Origin: Actinotalea sp. JY-7876
GTDB taxonomy: Bacteria > Actinomycetota > Actinomycetes > Actinomycetales > Cellulomonadaceae
Assembly: GCF_014042015.1 (NCBI RefSeq)
Contig: NZ_CP059493.1
Span: 3,348,001-3,412,000 of the forward strand
Reading direction: 5' to 3'
Length of the DNA: 64,000 nucleotides
Both the position numbers and the translations under genes were made by a program. The notes beneath the pieces are model-generated. The model had not been told where the DNA came from. It was given only the letters and a program-made list of their open reading frames with translations, and did not search any database. Shown here in pieces: positions 1 through 9,631 of this stretch (positions are counted from its first letter, which is position 1; each line of letters starts with the position of its first letter).

Positions 1-1
1 G

Positions 2-1186
2 CACCAGGTCGCAACGCTGCTGCGCCAGGCGCGGGAGGCGCTCGGACTGAGCGTCTCGTTCCTCACGAGGATCCAGGGCGACACGCAGATCATGGAAGTC
101 GTCGACACCTCGCTGCCCGTCTTCCTGAGCGACGGCGCACGGCAGCGCCGCGACACCACGCTCTGCAAGACCGTGCTCGACGGCGACGCGCCGGAGGTCA
201 TGCCCGACATCCGCGACCACCCGGCCGCGATGAAGCAACCCGCGGCACGGTTCGCGCACTTCCGGAGCTACGTCTCGGTGCCAGTGACGCTGAGCGACGG
301 ACGGCTCTACGGCACGTTCTGCGCCGCCGGCCTCACCCCCGAGCGCAACCTCTCCGAGCGCGACGCGGCCCTGCTCAAGGTCCTCGCGTCCGCCGCCGCG
401 ATGATCATCGAGCCCGGCGTCCGCGAGCGCGAGCGCCGCGAGGCCATCGAGCACCGCCTGGTCCCGATGATGCGGGCCGGCGGACCGAGGATCCTCCTGC
501 AGCCGATCGTCGACCTCGGGACCGGCCTGCGCACCGGCGCGGAGGCGCTGGCGCGCTTCCCGGCCGACTGGCGGACCACGCCCGACGTCGTCTTCGCCGA
601 GGCCCACGACGTGGACCTGGGCGAGCGCCTCGAGCTGCTCGCGCTCGAGCGGGCCGCGGAGCACCTCGCTGCGATCGAGGGGCACCTCGCCCTCAACGTG
701 TCGCCGGCGGTCCTGCTCTCGCGAGCGTGCGCGCGCTTCCTGCGGCGGTTGCCGCTGGACCGGGTCGTCCTGGAGCTGTCCGAGCACTCCCCGGTCGAGG
801 ACTACGACGCCCTGCGCTCGGCCCTCGCCGGGCCCCGCGCGGCCGGCATGCGGCTCGCGATCGACGACGTCGGCGCGGGTTTCGCGTCCCTGCGCCACAT
901 CGTCCTGTGCGCCCCGGACGTCATCAAGCTGGACCGGAGCATCGTCGACGGCGTCAGCGCCGACCCGGTGCTGACCACGCTCGTCGAGGCGCTCGTGGCG
1001 TTCGCCCACGGGAACGGCACGACGGTCGTCGCGGAGGGTGTCGAGACCGCGGCCGACGTCGCGGCGCTGCGACAGCTGCGCGTCGACGAGGCCCAGGGCT
1101 GGTACTTCGGCCGCCCCGGCCCCGCGGACGCTCTCGCGCCCCTCGCCCCCGGTGTCCCCACGCCGCGCGCGGCCGCCCGCTCCTGA
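2..1186 (+). CDS. GAF-EAL cyclic-di-GMP phosphodiesterase (5' truncated by window)
   Basis: The frame is open from the first bases of the window, so the gene begins upstream; 394 residues are visible. The first ~130 form a GAF-like sensor domain. The rest is an EAL domain that hydrolyses cyclic-di-GMP. Key EAL residues are present in order: EAL within AEALARF, the Asn of LNVSP, the Glu of LELSEH, the Asp pair of IDDVGAG, the Lys of IKLDRS, the Glu of EGVET and the Gln of QGWYF. It should therefore be catalytically active rather than a degenerate receptor. There is no GGDEF domain in the visible part. The signal sensed by the GAF domain cannot be read from the sequence. Confidence 0.9.
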   Translation, partial: HQVATLLRQAREALGLSVSFLTRIQGDTQIMEVVDTSLPVFLSDGARQRRDTTLCKTVLDGDAPEVMPDIRDHPAAMKQPAARFAHFRSYVSVPVTLSDGRLYGTFCAAGLTPERNLSERDAALLKVLASAAAMIIEPGVRERERREAIEHRLVPMMRAGGPRILLQPIVDLGTGLRTGAEALARFPADWRTTPDVVFAEAHDVDLGERLELLALERAAEHLAAIEGHLALNVSPAVLLSRACARFLRRLPLDRVVLELSEHSPVEDYDALRSALAGPRAAGMRLAIDDVGAGFASLRHIVLCAPDVIKLDRSIVDGVSADPVLTTLVEALVAFAHGNGTTVVAEGVETAADVAALRQLRVDEAQGWYFGRPGPADALAPLAPGVPTPRAAARS

Positions 1187-1322
1187 CGTCCCGTCCCGAC
1201 GTCGTCCGGCGGGCAGTCGCCTCTCGCCCTCGCACGTCACCCGTCCGGCTCGAGGACAATCACGCGTCCGTCGAGGGTCACGCCCGTGCTCACGAGGAAG
1301 GGCGGCGACGGGGCGCGCGACC

Positions 1323-1328
1323 TAGACT
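1323..1328 (+). promoter_or_regulatory. -10 box of a probable leaderless padR transcript
   Basis: TAGACT ends six bases before the ATG at 1335, so transcription would start at or near the A of the start codon. No Shine-Dalgarno sequence lies in front of that ATG. No convincing -35 is visible. Confidence 0.5.
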
Positions 1329-1334
1329 CCCCGC

Positions 1335-1985
1335 ATGGCGGCGCCCGAGACCCGGCTCCTGGTGCTGGGGGCCGTGCGCCTGTTCGAGCCGGTCAACGGC
1401 TACCAGATCCGCCGCGAGCTCATGTCGTGGGGCGTCGGCGACTGGGCCCACGTCCTGCCGGGATCGGTGTACTCGAGCCTGGCGACGCTGGCCAAGCAGG
1501 GCCACCTGGAGCGGGCGGACCTGCAGGACGGCGGCCGCTCGGTCGCGGTCTACACGACGACGCCGTCGGGGCGCGAGGAGCTCTCCCGGCTCTTCGAGCA
1601 CGCGTTGACGACCGTCGACCCGCTCAACCCGCTGCCCGTGCACACGGCCATGAGCATGTGCTTGCTCTTCCCGCGCGACGTCGTGCGGGAGCACCTCGCC
1701 ACGCGCGCCTCGCGGCTCGACGCCCACGTCGAGGCCCTGCGGCGGGCGCACGCCACGGCGGACGTCACCTCGCCACCGCACGTCGAGCGCGTCCTCGAGC
1801 TCCAGCTGGGACTCGCCGAGCTCGAGCGCACCTGGGTGCGTGACCTCGTCGACGTCGTCGCGCGCGGCGGCCTCGCGTTCGCCGGGGAGCCGATGCGCTG
1901 GCAGCCCGCGGCGGACGACCCGGGGTGGCAGATGGCCGCCGACCAGGCCCGATACCGGGCCCTGCTCAGGACGCGCGCCGGCTGA
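1335..1985 (+). CDS. PadR family transcriptional regulator
   Basis: A 216-residue protein with an N-terminal PadR winged helix (about residues 8-85, including the segment GYQIRRELMSWG and the wing with GSVYSSLATLAKQGHLE) and a C-terminal all-alpha dimerisation domain with a long helix around residues 110-165. PadR proteins usually repress a neighbouring efflux operon until a toxic ligand binds. The adjacent downstream genes are a drug-type ABC exporter whose promoter region contains an inverted repeat at 2175-2188, so that exporter is the likely target. The gene seems to be read from a leaderless transcript. Ligand unknown. Confidence 0.88.
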   Translation: MAAPETRLLVLGAVRLFEPVNGYQIRRELMSWGVGDWAHVLPGSVYSSLATLAKQGHLERADLQDGGRSVAVYTTTPSGREELSRLFEHALTTVDPLNPLPVHTAMSMCLLFPRDVVREHLATRASRLDAHVEALRRAHATADVTSPPHVERVLELQLGLAELERTWVRDLVDVVARGGLAFAGEPMRWQPAADDPGWQMAADQARYRALLRTRAG

Positions 1986-2137
1986 CCCGGCGCGCCGGGG
2001 ACGTACCGCGCCGGGCGACCCGGCCGTGTCGGACGCCGGTGGGACGCTCGCCCGGTCAGGCACCGACCCGGCGGCTCGCACCCGATGAGTCGGCGGCCCG
2101 GACCGGGTCTGGTCTCCAGGGCCGGCGCCGGAATCCG

Positions 2138-2143
2138 TTGACA
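2138..2143 (+). promoter_or_regulatory. -35 hexamer of the ABC exporter promoter
   Basis: A perfect TTGACA lies 58 bases before the ATG of the exporter ATPase. A matching -10 around 2161-2167 is poor, which would suit a regulated promoter. Confidence 0.4.
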
Positions 2144-2174
2144 TCGCTGTGACGCCGGTCGCAGCATGAGTGAT

Positions 2175-2188
2175 GTTCAAGTTTGAAC
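2175..2188. promoter_or_regulatory. Inverted repeat, probable PadR operator
   Basis: GTTCAA-GT-TTGAAC is a 6-bp-arm inverted repeat between the TTGACA box and the ribosome binding site (GGGGGAC) of the exporter ATPase. Its position next to a padR gene makes it the best operator candidate; binding is inferred only. Confidence 0.5.
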
Positions 2189-2201
2189 ACCTGGGGGACG
2201 C

Positions 2202-3283
<1,082 letters not shown>

Positions 3284-3287
<4 letters not shown>

Positions 3288-4096
3288 CCGCCACCGCACC
3301 CGCCCTCTCCGCCGACCTCGCCGTGCCGGGCGGCACGCCGTCGTCGTTCTTCCGGGAGAGCGTCATCGTGTTCCGCCGCCAGCTGCGGATGAACCTGCGC
3401 AACCCGGCGTGGGTGATCATCGGGATGCTGCAGCCGATCCTCTACCTGCTGCTCTTCGGGCCCCTCCTCGAGCCGCTCATCGGGCAGTTCGGGGCGACGA
3501 ACGCGTACACGTTCTTCGTGCCGGGCATGCTCGTCCAGCTCGGCGTCTTCGGCGCCTTCTTCGCGGGGTTCAGCCTGATCGGCGAGTGGCGCGAGGGCGT
3601 CATCGAGGCGGAGCGGGTGACGCCGGCCAGCCGCACGGCGCTGCTGGTCGGCCGCCTCTACCGCGACCTGCTCCAGCTCTTCGTGCAGGCGCTGATCCTG
3701 GTGGGCCTCGGGTACCTGCTCGGGATGGTCGCGTCCGGCGGGGGCATCGTGCTCGGCGTGGTCCTCACCCTCCTGCTGGGCGGGGCGTGCGCAGCGGCGT
3801 CCAACGCGCTCGCGCTGACCACCAAGTCCGAGGACGTCATGGCCCCGGTCATCAACATGGTGATGATGCCGGTCCTCCTGCTCTCGGGGATCCTGCTGCC
3901 GATGACCATCGGCCCGGCGTGGCTGCAGAGCGCGAGCGACTTCATGCCGATCCGGCACGTCGTCGACGGGGTGCGCTCCTCCTTCGCCGGCGACTTCGCG
4001 AGCTCCGGCCTGGTCTGGGGCACCGCCTGGTCCATCGTGATGTTCGTGCTGGCCGTGTGGTGGGGCACCGCGACGTTCCGCCGCGAGAACGCCTGA
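3284..4096 (+). CDS. ABC-2 type transport permease (DrrB type)
   Basis: A 270-residue integral membrane protein with about six hydrophobic segments, starting after an N-terminal amphipathic stretch that ends RRQLRMNLRNPAW. It belongs to the ABC-2 family, in which a homodimer forms the pore and pairs with the ATPase encoded immediately upstream. The start codon overlaps the ATPase stop by four bases, implying translational coupling. The region PVLLLSGILLPM and the C-terminal helix are typical of DrrB-like exporters. Confidence 0.9.
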
Positions 4097-4227
4097 GCCG
4101 TCCGCCCGGTCACGCGCCCACGTCGCGCCCCGCGTCGACTCGCCCGGCGAGGGTGTCGATTCCGGCCCCCGGCGCCCGTCATGCTTCCGACGGCGCCACC
4201 AGGAGTCGTCGGACGCGAGGAGGAACG

Positions 4228-4632
4228 ATGAGCACCACCCGGGACTACGTGCTGCTGCTGCACGGCGACGAGCGCGAGTGGCGCGACGCCGACGAGGCCG
4301 CGGTGGCGCAGGCGTACGGCGAGCACGACGAGTTCTCCCGGCTGTGCGGTGAGCGCGGCCACGAGATCCTCGGCGGCGAGGAGCTGCGGCTCAGCGAGAC
4401 GTCGCTGGTCGTGCGGTCCCGCGAGGGCGAGGTCCAGGTCACCGAGGGCCCGTTCACCGAGACCGTGGAGCAGCTCGGCGGCTACTACGTGATCCGGACC
4501 GCCGACGTGCAGGACCTCGCGCGGCTCGCCGCCATGCTCGCCGGTACCGGCGCCGTCGAGATCCGGCCGATCGTGCGCCCCACCGACCAGCCGCAGTCCG
4601 GCGCGGCGGCCGCCGAGCAGGTGGCGTCGTGA
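4228..4632 (+). CDS. YCII/DGPF-domain protein 1
   Basis: A 134-residue protein with a YCII-related (DGPF) fold. The family motif appears as VTEGPFTETVEQLGGYYVI, with EGPF in place of DGPF. The ATG is preceded by GAGGAGGAA. It overlaps the second DGPF gene (GTG at 4629) and is followed by an ECF sigma factor. In other actinobacteria DGPF genes sit next to ECF42 sigma factors and are thought to belong to their regulon; biochemical function is unknown. Codons from about residue 120 onward encode an Ala/Gln-rich tail. Confidence 0.85.
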   Translation: MSTTRDYVLLLHGDEREWRDADEAAVAQAYGEHDEFSRLCGERGHEILGGEELRLSETSLVVRSREGEVQVTEGPFTETVEQLGGYYVIRTADVQDLARLAAMLAGTGAVEIRPIVRPTDQPQSGAAAAEQVAS

Positions 4633-4973
4633 AGTTCCTCGTGCTCATCTACCAGGACGAGTCGGTCTGGCGCGACGCCACCCCCGCCGAGCAGGAGCGC
4701 TACTACGCCGAGCACGAGGCATTCTCCGCGGCCGTCCCCGAGCGTGGCTGCACGATGCTGGCCGGCGAGGCCCTGGTCGGCGTCGCGTCCGCGACGACGG
4801 TCCGTCGCCGCGGCGAGCACGTGGACATCTCGGAGGGGCCGTTCGCGGAGACCGCCGAGCAGCTCGGCGGCTTCTACCTGCTCGACGCCCCGGACCTCGA
4901 CGCGGTGACCGACCTCTGCCGCCTGCTGCCCGAGTACACGCTCGAGATCCGTCCCGTCGCCGACATGGACTGA
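4629..4973 (+). CDS. YCII/DGPF-domain protein 2
   Basis: A 114-residue paralogue of the preceding gene, beginning MKFLVLIYQDESVW and containing ISEGPFAETAEQLGGFYLL. The GTG start is inside the stop region of the upstream gene (GTGA), so the two are translationally coupled. The sigma factor gene starts 11 bases after its stop. A role as partner or target of that sigma factor is inferred from the conserved gene neighbourhood of the ECF42 group. Confidence 0.87.
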   Translation: MKFLVLIYQDESVWRDATPAEQERYYAEHEAFSAAVPERGCTMLAGEALVGVASATTVRRRGEHVDISEGPFAETAEQLGGFYLLDAPDLDAVTDLCRLLPEYTLEIRPVADMD

Positions 4974-4983
4974 CGGCGGTCGC

Positions 4984-6252
4984 GTGACGGACGAGGACGG
5001 CGGGCCGGTCGGGGCGGCCCTGGAGCTCGCGTGGCGCGAGCACTGGGGCCGCCTCGTCGGCCTCGTCCTGCGGCAGACGGCCCGCGCCGACCTGGCCGAG
5101 GACGCGGTCGCCGACGCGTTCGCGGCCGCGGCGCGCACCTGGCCGGCGGCGGGCGTCCCGACGAACCCGGGCGGGTGGCTGCTCACGGCCGCACGCCGGC
5201 GAGCGGTCGACGTGCTGCGCTCGGAGGCGGTCCACCGGCGCAAGGAGCCGCTCGTCCTGGTCGACGCGCAGCTCCGCGAGGAGGCGGCGGCGACGGTCGA
5301 CCCGGGCGCCCACGTCGAGGACGAGCGCCTGCGGCTGATCCTCACCTGCTGCCACCCGGCGCTCGCCCCGGACGCCCGCGTGGCCCTGACGCTGCGCTTC
5401 GTCGTCGGCCTCGACGTGCCCGACATCGCGGCGCTCCTCCTGCTCCAGGAGCCGACGGCGGCCGCGCGCCTGACCCGAGCGAAGAAGCGCCTCGCGACCA
5501 CGGGCATCCGGCTCACGACGCCGCCGCCCGAGCGCCTCGAGGAGCGCCTCGAGGCGGTCGCGACGGTCCTGTACCTGCTGTTCACGGCCGGCTACCACCC
5601 CGGTCCCCGCGACCGCGGCCTGCGGGTGGACCTCGCCGACGAGGCCATCCGCCTCACGCGCCTTCTCGACGAGCAGCTGCCCGGCCGCCCGACGACCCGC
5701 GCGCTGCTCGCGCTCCTGCTGCTCCAGCACTCGCGGCGCGGGTCACGGACCGACGCGGACGGCGCCCTCGTCCTGCTGCCGGACCAGGACCGGTCCCGCT
5801 GGGACCACGACGACATCGACGCCGGTCTGACGCTCCTCGCCGGCCTGGCGCCGACCACGGGGCGCGCGGAGGAGTACCGGCTCCAGGCGCTCATCGCCGC
5901 GGAGCACGCCCGCGCGACGACGGCGGACGCGACCCGGTGGCCCGTCATCGCGCGCCACTACGCGGCGCTCGAGGCGCACACCGGGTCGCCCGTCGTGCGG
6001 CTGGCACGCGCGGTCGCGGTGGCGGAGGCCGACGGTCCGGCGGCGGGTCTCACGCTCCTGGACGGGCTGGAAGCCCTGCTCCCGCACCACCACCGCCTGC
6101 CCGCGGTGCGCGCCGAGCTGCTCGCTCGCCTCGGCCGGCGCGAGGCGGCGCTCGCGTCGTTCGACCGGGCGCTCGCCCTCGTCCGCAGCGACGCCGAGCG
6201 CCGACACCTCACCGAGCGCGCCGCCGCGGTGCGGGCGCCGGCGGCACCCTGA
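4984..6252 (+). CDS. ECF sigma factor, ECF42-like with long C-terminal extension
   Basis: A 422-residue protein. Residues ~10-175 hold sigma region 2 (AEDAVADAFAAAARTWP, then WLLTAARRRAVDVLR) and region 4 (LTLRFVVGLDVPDIAALLLLQEPTAAARLTRAKKRL). The remaining ~240 residues are an alpha-helical, TPR-like extension (DUF6596 region) that is characteristic of the ECF42 group. No anti-sigma gene is adjacent; in this group the C-terminal extension is thought to take over regulation. It follows two DGPF genes in one operon. The start is GTG. It converges on a tetR gene 11 bases away. Confidence 0.9.
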   Translation: MTDEDGGPVGAALELAWREHWGRLVGLVLRQTARADLAEDAVADAFAAAARTWPAAGVPTNPGGWLLTAARRRAVDVLRSEAVHRRKEPLVLVDAQLREEAAATVDPGAHVEDERLRLILTCCHPALAPDARVALTLRFVVGLDVPDIAALLLLQEPTAAARLTRAKKRLATTGIRLTTPPPERLEERLEAVATVLYLLFTAGYHPGPRDRGLRVDLADEAIRLTRLLDEQLPGRPTTRALLALLLLQHSRRGSRTDADGALVLLPDQDRSRWDHDDIDAGLTLLAGLAPTTGRAEEYRLQALIAAEHARATTADATRWPVIARHYAALEAHTGSPVVRLARAVAVAEADGPAAGLTLLDGLEALLPHHHRLPAVRAELLARLGRREAALASFDRALALVRSDAERRHLTERAAAVRAPAAP

Positions 6253-6263
6253 GGCGTCGCCCC

Positions 6264-7082
6264 TCAGCCCAGCAGCTTCGCGATGACGCGCGCGCCGGCC
6301 CGCGGCGACAGGCGCGGCGACCCGGTGAGCCGGCCCTCCAGCGTCGCCACGTTGATGACGCTGATGACCGCGAGCGCGGTGTCGAAGTCGTCCTGCGTGG
6401 TGCCGGGCTCGGCGTCGTCGCCGCGCCGCGCCCGGCGCACCTCGGCGATCTGGTCCGCGAGCACCTCGTGCGAGGTCACGTGCAGGCGAGCGAGCTCCCC
6501 CGACGCCTCGGGATGGCGCAGCCCGTAGGCGAGGAACTCGAGCGAGAGCAGGATGCGGTGGTCGTCCATCACGCTGGTGAGCCACTCCGCGACCGCGTCC
6601 TGGTCGACCCCGTCGACCGTGACCCCCGGGATGGTGGCGCCGGGTGAGTCGATCGTGACCCGGAGCATGTCCGACGCGAGCGCGAGGAAGACCTCCTCCT
6701 TCGACCCGAAGTGCGCGTACACGGCGCCCTTCGTGTACCCGGCCTCGGCGGCGATGTCGCCCACCGACGCGCCCTCGTAGCCCTTCGCCGCGATCACCCG
6801 CGCGGCCGCCTCCAGCAGGTCGGCGCGCGTGCGGTCGACCTTCTGGCGTCGCCGCTCCTCGGCGGAGGAGCCGCCCGACGTCGTCGCCCGCGACGCCGCC
6901 TCGGAGGCTTCGGCGAGGCCGCGGGCCGCCTCCCGCAGCGACGACGCGACGGCCTCGCCCACCTCGGGCATCACGGAGCGCGCGTGCTCGCCCAGGAGCC
7001 GGGTCAGGCTGGCCGTGGCGTCCGCGAGCGCGCGGGTCGCCGCGCCGATCGAGTCCTGGGGGTCCTTCGGGTCCTGGGTCAT
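6264..7082 (-). CDS. TetR family regulator with ~80-residue N-terminal extension
   Basis: A 272-residue regulator. The helix-turn-helix domain lies unusually far in, about residues 82-135 (DIAAEAGYTKGAVYAHFGSKEEVF). In front of it is an Ala/Glu-rich, helix-prone region of about 80 residues that ordinary TetR proteins lack. The gene is divergent from an ABC exporter, and the 114 bases between the two starts contain two strong inverted repeats, so it very likely represses both itself and the exporter. Ligand unknown. Confidence 0.88.
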   Translation of the reverse strand: MTQDPKDPQDSIGAATRALADATASLTRLLGEHARSVMPEVGEAVASSLREAARGLAEASEAASRATTSGGSSAEERRRQKVDRTRADLLEAAARVIAAKGYEGASVGDIAAEAGYTKGAVYAHFGSKEEVFLALASDMLRVTIDSPGATIPGVTVDGVDQDAVAEWLTSVMDDHRILLSLEFLAYGLRHPEASGELARLHVTSHEVLADQIAEVRRARRGDDAEPGTTQDDFDTALAVISVINVATLEGRLTGSPRLSPRAGARVIAKLLG

Positions 7083-7100
7083 GACCCGAGGCTACCCGAC

Positions 7101-7130
7101 GGATACCGATCGGTACACCGCTCGGTATCC
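7101..7130. promoter_or_regulatory. TetR operator 1 (inverted repeat)
   Basis: The outer arms GGATACCGA (7101-7109) and TCGGTATCC (7122-7130) are perfect 9-base inverted repeats, with further CGGT/ACCG symmetry inside. It begins 19 bases from the tetR start codon. Confidence 0.7.
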
Positions 7131-7137
7131 AGTGCTT

Positions 7138-7153
7138 GATTCCGATCGGTATG
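7138..7153. promoter_or_regulatory. TetR operator 2
   Basis: ATTCCGATCGGTAT repeats the half-site CGGTAT/ATACCG of operator 1 with one mismatch. It lies 44 bases upstream of the exporter ATPase start, where bound repressor would block transcription. Confidence 0.6.
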
Positions 7154-7196
7154 TGTGTCTACCGTTGAGCACCTACCGACCAGAATGGAGATTCCG

Positions 7197-8159
7197 ATGA
7201 CCTCCGAGGTGCTGCTCCGCGTTCGCGGGCTGAGCAAGCGGTACGGCGGGCCCCAGGGCGTCCAGGCCAACGACGGGGTGGACCTGGACCTGGCCGCCGG
7301 GCAGGTCGTGGGCCTGCTCGGCCACAACGGCGCGGGCAAGACGACGCTCGTGCACCAGGTGGTGGGCCTGGTGCGGCCGGACGCCGGATCCATCACGCTC
7401 GCCGGTGTGGACGCGGTCGCGCGGCCCGAGGTCGCGCGGCGGCTGACGTCGATCCAGGCGCAAGCCAACGTGCCGATCACCGGGCTCACTCCGCGCCGCG
7501 CCATCGAGCTCGTCGGCCGCATCCGCGGGGGCGAGCGCTCCCGGGTGCGGCGGCGCGCGGAGGCCCTCCTCGACGCGCTGGACCTGGGCCCGTGGGCGGA
7601 CACGCCGGCCGAGAAGGTCTCCGGCGGCATCGCGCGGCTCACCGCGTTCGCGATGACGGCCGTGCAGCCCGGCGCCCTCGTCGTGCTCGACGAGCCCACG
7701 AACGACGTCGACCCGGTGCGACGGCGCCTGCTCTGGGAGCAGATCCGGGGCCTGGCCGACGCGGGCCACGCGGTGCTGCTCGTCACGCACAACGTCCGCG
7801 AGGCCGAGCGTGTGGTGGACCACCTGGCCATCCTCGACCACGGCGTCGTGCTCGCGACGGACACGCCCGCCGGCCTGACCGCCTCGCTGCGCGGCTCCCT
7901 GACGCTCGACCTCGACCTCGCCGACGACGCCCCCGTCGCCTGGCACCCGGCCGTGCGCCCCGGCGCGACCGGACGTCTGCGCGCGGCGGGCGTCGTGCCT
8001 GCCGACCGGGCGGCCGACGTCGTCGCGTGGGCGCAGGCGCAGGTCGACTCCGGGCGCGCCGAGCGGTACGCCCTGACCCCAGCCTCGCTCGAGGACGTGT
8101 ACGTCCACCTGGTCGGCGAGGCCCAGCACACCACCACCACCGAGGAGGTCGCGGCATGA
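7197..8159 (+). CDS. ABC transporter ATP-binding protein
   Basis: A 320-residue ATPase. The ATG at 7197 is preferred over the upstream in-frame start at 7155 because GGAG sits six bases before it and the conserved domain starts right after (SEVLLRVRGLSKRYGG). Walker A is GHNGAGKT and Walker B is VVLDEPTNDVD, with the histidine in LLVTHNVREAE. The signature motif reads VSGGIARL instead of LSGGQ, an uncommon form. The stop overlaps the permease start. It would form an ABC-2 exporter controlled by the divergent TetR; substrate unknown. Confidence 0.9.
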   Translation: MTSEVLLRVRGLSKRYGGPQGVQANDGVDLDLAAGQVVGLLGHNGAGKTTLVHQVVGLVRPDAGSITLAGVDAVARPEVARRLTSIQAQANVPITGLTPRRAIELVGRIRGGERSRVRRRAEALLDALDLGPWADTPAEKVSGGIARLTAFAMTAVQPGALVVLDEPTNDVDPVRRRLLWEQIRGLADAGHAVLLVTHNVREAERVVDHLAILDHGVVLATDTPAGLTASLRGSLTLDLDLADDAPVAWHPAVRPGATGRLRAAGVVPADRAADVVAWAQAQVDSGRAERYALTPASLEDVYVHLVGEAQHTTTTEEVAA

Positions 8160-8950
8160 CCGCGCTGCCCCTGACCGGTCCCCTCACGACCGGCACGCCC
8201 CTGCCTGCCGGTCCGCGGACCGCCCTGCGCCAGACGCTGCTGCTGATGCAGTGGCAGTTCCGCCGCCAGACGCAGTACCTGCCGCTCATGGTCGTGGTGC
8301 AGGCGTTCATCGCCGTGGCGACCGTGATCGGCTACGGCCTGCTCGTCGGGGATCCCGACCCACGGACCGCCCTGTACCTGGCCACCGGTGCGCCGACCAT
8401 CACGCTGATCACGATCGGGCTGGTCCTCACCCCGCAGCTGCTCTCTCAGTCGCGCACCGAGGGGAGCCTCGACTGGCTCCGCACGCTGCCCGTGCCACGC
8501 GCCGCGTTCCTCGCGTCCGACCTGCTCGTCTGGACCCTGCTCGCGCTGCCCGGCATGGTGCTCGGCATCGTCGCCGGACTGCTGCGCTTCGACATCGACC
8601 TCGCGCCCGCGCCGTGGCTCGTTCCCGCGGCCCTGCTCGTCTCCCTGACCGCCGCCTCCGTCGGGTACGCGATCGCCTCGCTCCTCCCGCCGGCGCTCGC
8701 CCAGCTCGTCACGCAGGCGCTGGTGTTCGTGGTCCTCCTGTTCTCGCCGGTGAGCTACCCCGCGGAGCGCATGCCGCAGTGGCTGCAGGACGCGCACGCC
8801 TGGCTCCCCATCGAGCCCATGGCGCAGCTGGTCCGCACCGGCCTGGCGCCCGACGCGTTCGACATCTCCGGACGGTCCCTGGCGGTCCTGGTCACGTGGT
8901 GCGTCGGGTCCGTCGTGCTCGCCGTGCTCGCGCTGCGCAAGCGCGCGTGA
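8156..8950 (+). CDS. ABC-2 type transport permease
   Basis: A 264-residue membrane protein with about six transmembrane segments, encoded in a four-base overlap with its ATPase. The loop RTEGSLDWLRTLPVPR is typical of ABC-2 permeases, and the protein ends in a basic tail (LRKRA). It probably forms a homodimeric exporter with the upstream ATPase. No ribosome binding site of its own is needed given the overlap. Confidence 0.88.
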   Translation: MTALPLTGPLTTGTPLPAGPRTALRQTLLLMQWQFRRQTQYLPLMVVVQAFIAVATVIGYGLLVGDPDPRTALYLATGAPTITLITIGLVLTPQLLSQSRTEGSLDWLRTLPVPRAAFLASDLLVWTLLALPGMVLGIVAGLLRFDIDLAPAPWLVPAALLVSLTAASVGYAIASLLPPALAQLVTQALVFVVLLFSPVSYPAERMPQWLQDAHAWLPIEPMAQLVRTGLAPDAFDISGRSLAVLVTWCVGSVVLAVLALRKRA

Positions 8951-9007
8951 CCCGCGGGTGGTCACCGCCGCCGTCGTCCGCCACGATGGCGCCGGAGAGG
9001 AGGCGCG

Positions 9008-9619
9008 ATGAAGGTCGACCTCAAGCGCGAGCTGGGCACCTACACGGCCCGGCGCGGGACGTTCTCGCTCGTCACCGTGCCGCCCGCGAGCTTTCTCATG
9101 GTGGACGGCCACGGCGACCCGAACACGTCGTCGGCGTACCGCGACGCGGTGAGCTCGCTCTACCCGCTGGCGTACGCGCTGAAGTTCCTCAGCAAGGTCG
9201 AGCTCGGCCGCGACTACACCGTCATGCCGCTCGAGGCGCTGTGGTGGGCGCAGGACATGGCCGCGTTCACCAGCCGGCGGGACAAGGCGCAGTGGGACTG
9301 GACGCTGATGATCCTGGCGCCGTCGTGGCTGGGCGCCGAGCACGTCGAGGCCGCCCGGGCCACGGTCGCCCGCAAGGGCGGCGCGCCGACCCTCGACGAC
9401 GTCCGCCTCGAGGAGCTGGACGAGGGTCTGAGCGTCCAGACGCTCCACGTCGGCCCGTACGACGACGAGGGCCCGGTGCTCGACGCGCTGCACCACGAGT
9501 TCGTCCCCGCGCAGGGCCTGAGCCTGACGGGCAGACACCACGAGATCTACCTCAGCGACCCCCGGCGCACGGCGCCCGCGAGGCTGCGGACGATCCTGCG
9601 CCAACCGGTCACGCGCTGA
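9008..9619 (+). CDS. GyrI-like small-molecule-binding domain protein
   Basis: A 203-residue protein of the stand-alone GyrI-like (SOUL/AraC-effector) fold. Typical segments are PPASFLMVDGHGDPN near the N-terminus, EALWWAQDM in the middle, and LHVGPYDDEGPVLDAL with HEIYLSDPRRTAPARLRTILRQP near the C-terminus. Such proteins bind or hydrolyse small toxic molecules; no DNA-binding domain is attached here. GGAGAGGAGG precedes the ATG. The next gene converges on it 12 bases downstream. Confidence 0.85.
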   Translation: MKVDLKRELGTYTARRGTFSLVTVPPASFLMVDGHGDPNTSSAYRDAVSSLYPLAYALKFLSKVELGRDYTVMPLEALWWAQDMAAFTSRRDKAQWDWTLMILAPSWLGAEHVEAARATVARKGGAPTLDDVRLEELDEGLSVQTLHVGPYDDEGPVLDALHHEFVPAQGLSLTGRHHEIYLSDPRRTAPARLRTILRQPVTR

Positions 9620-9631
9620 CCGGGCTCCTCG

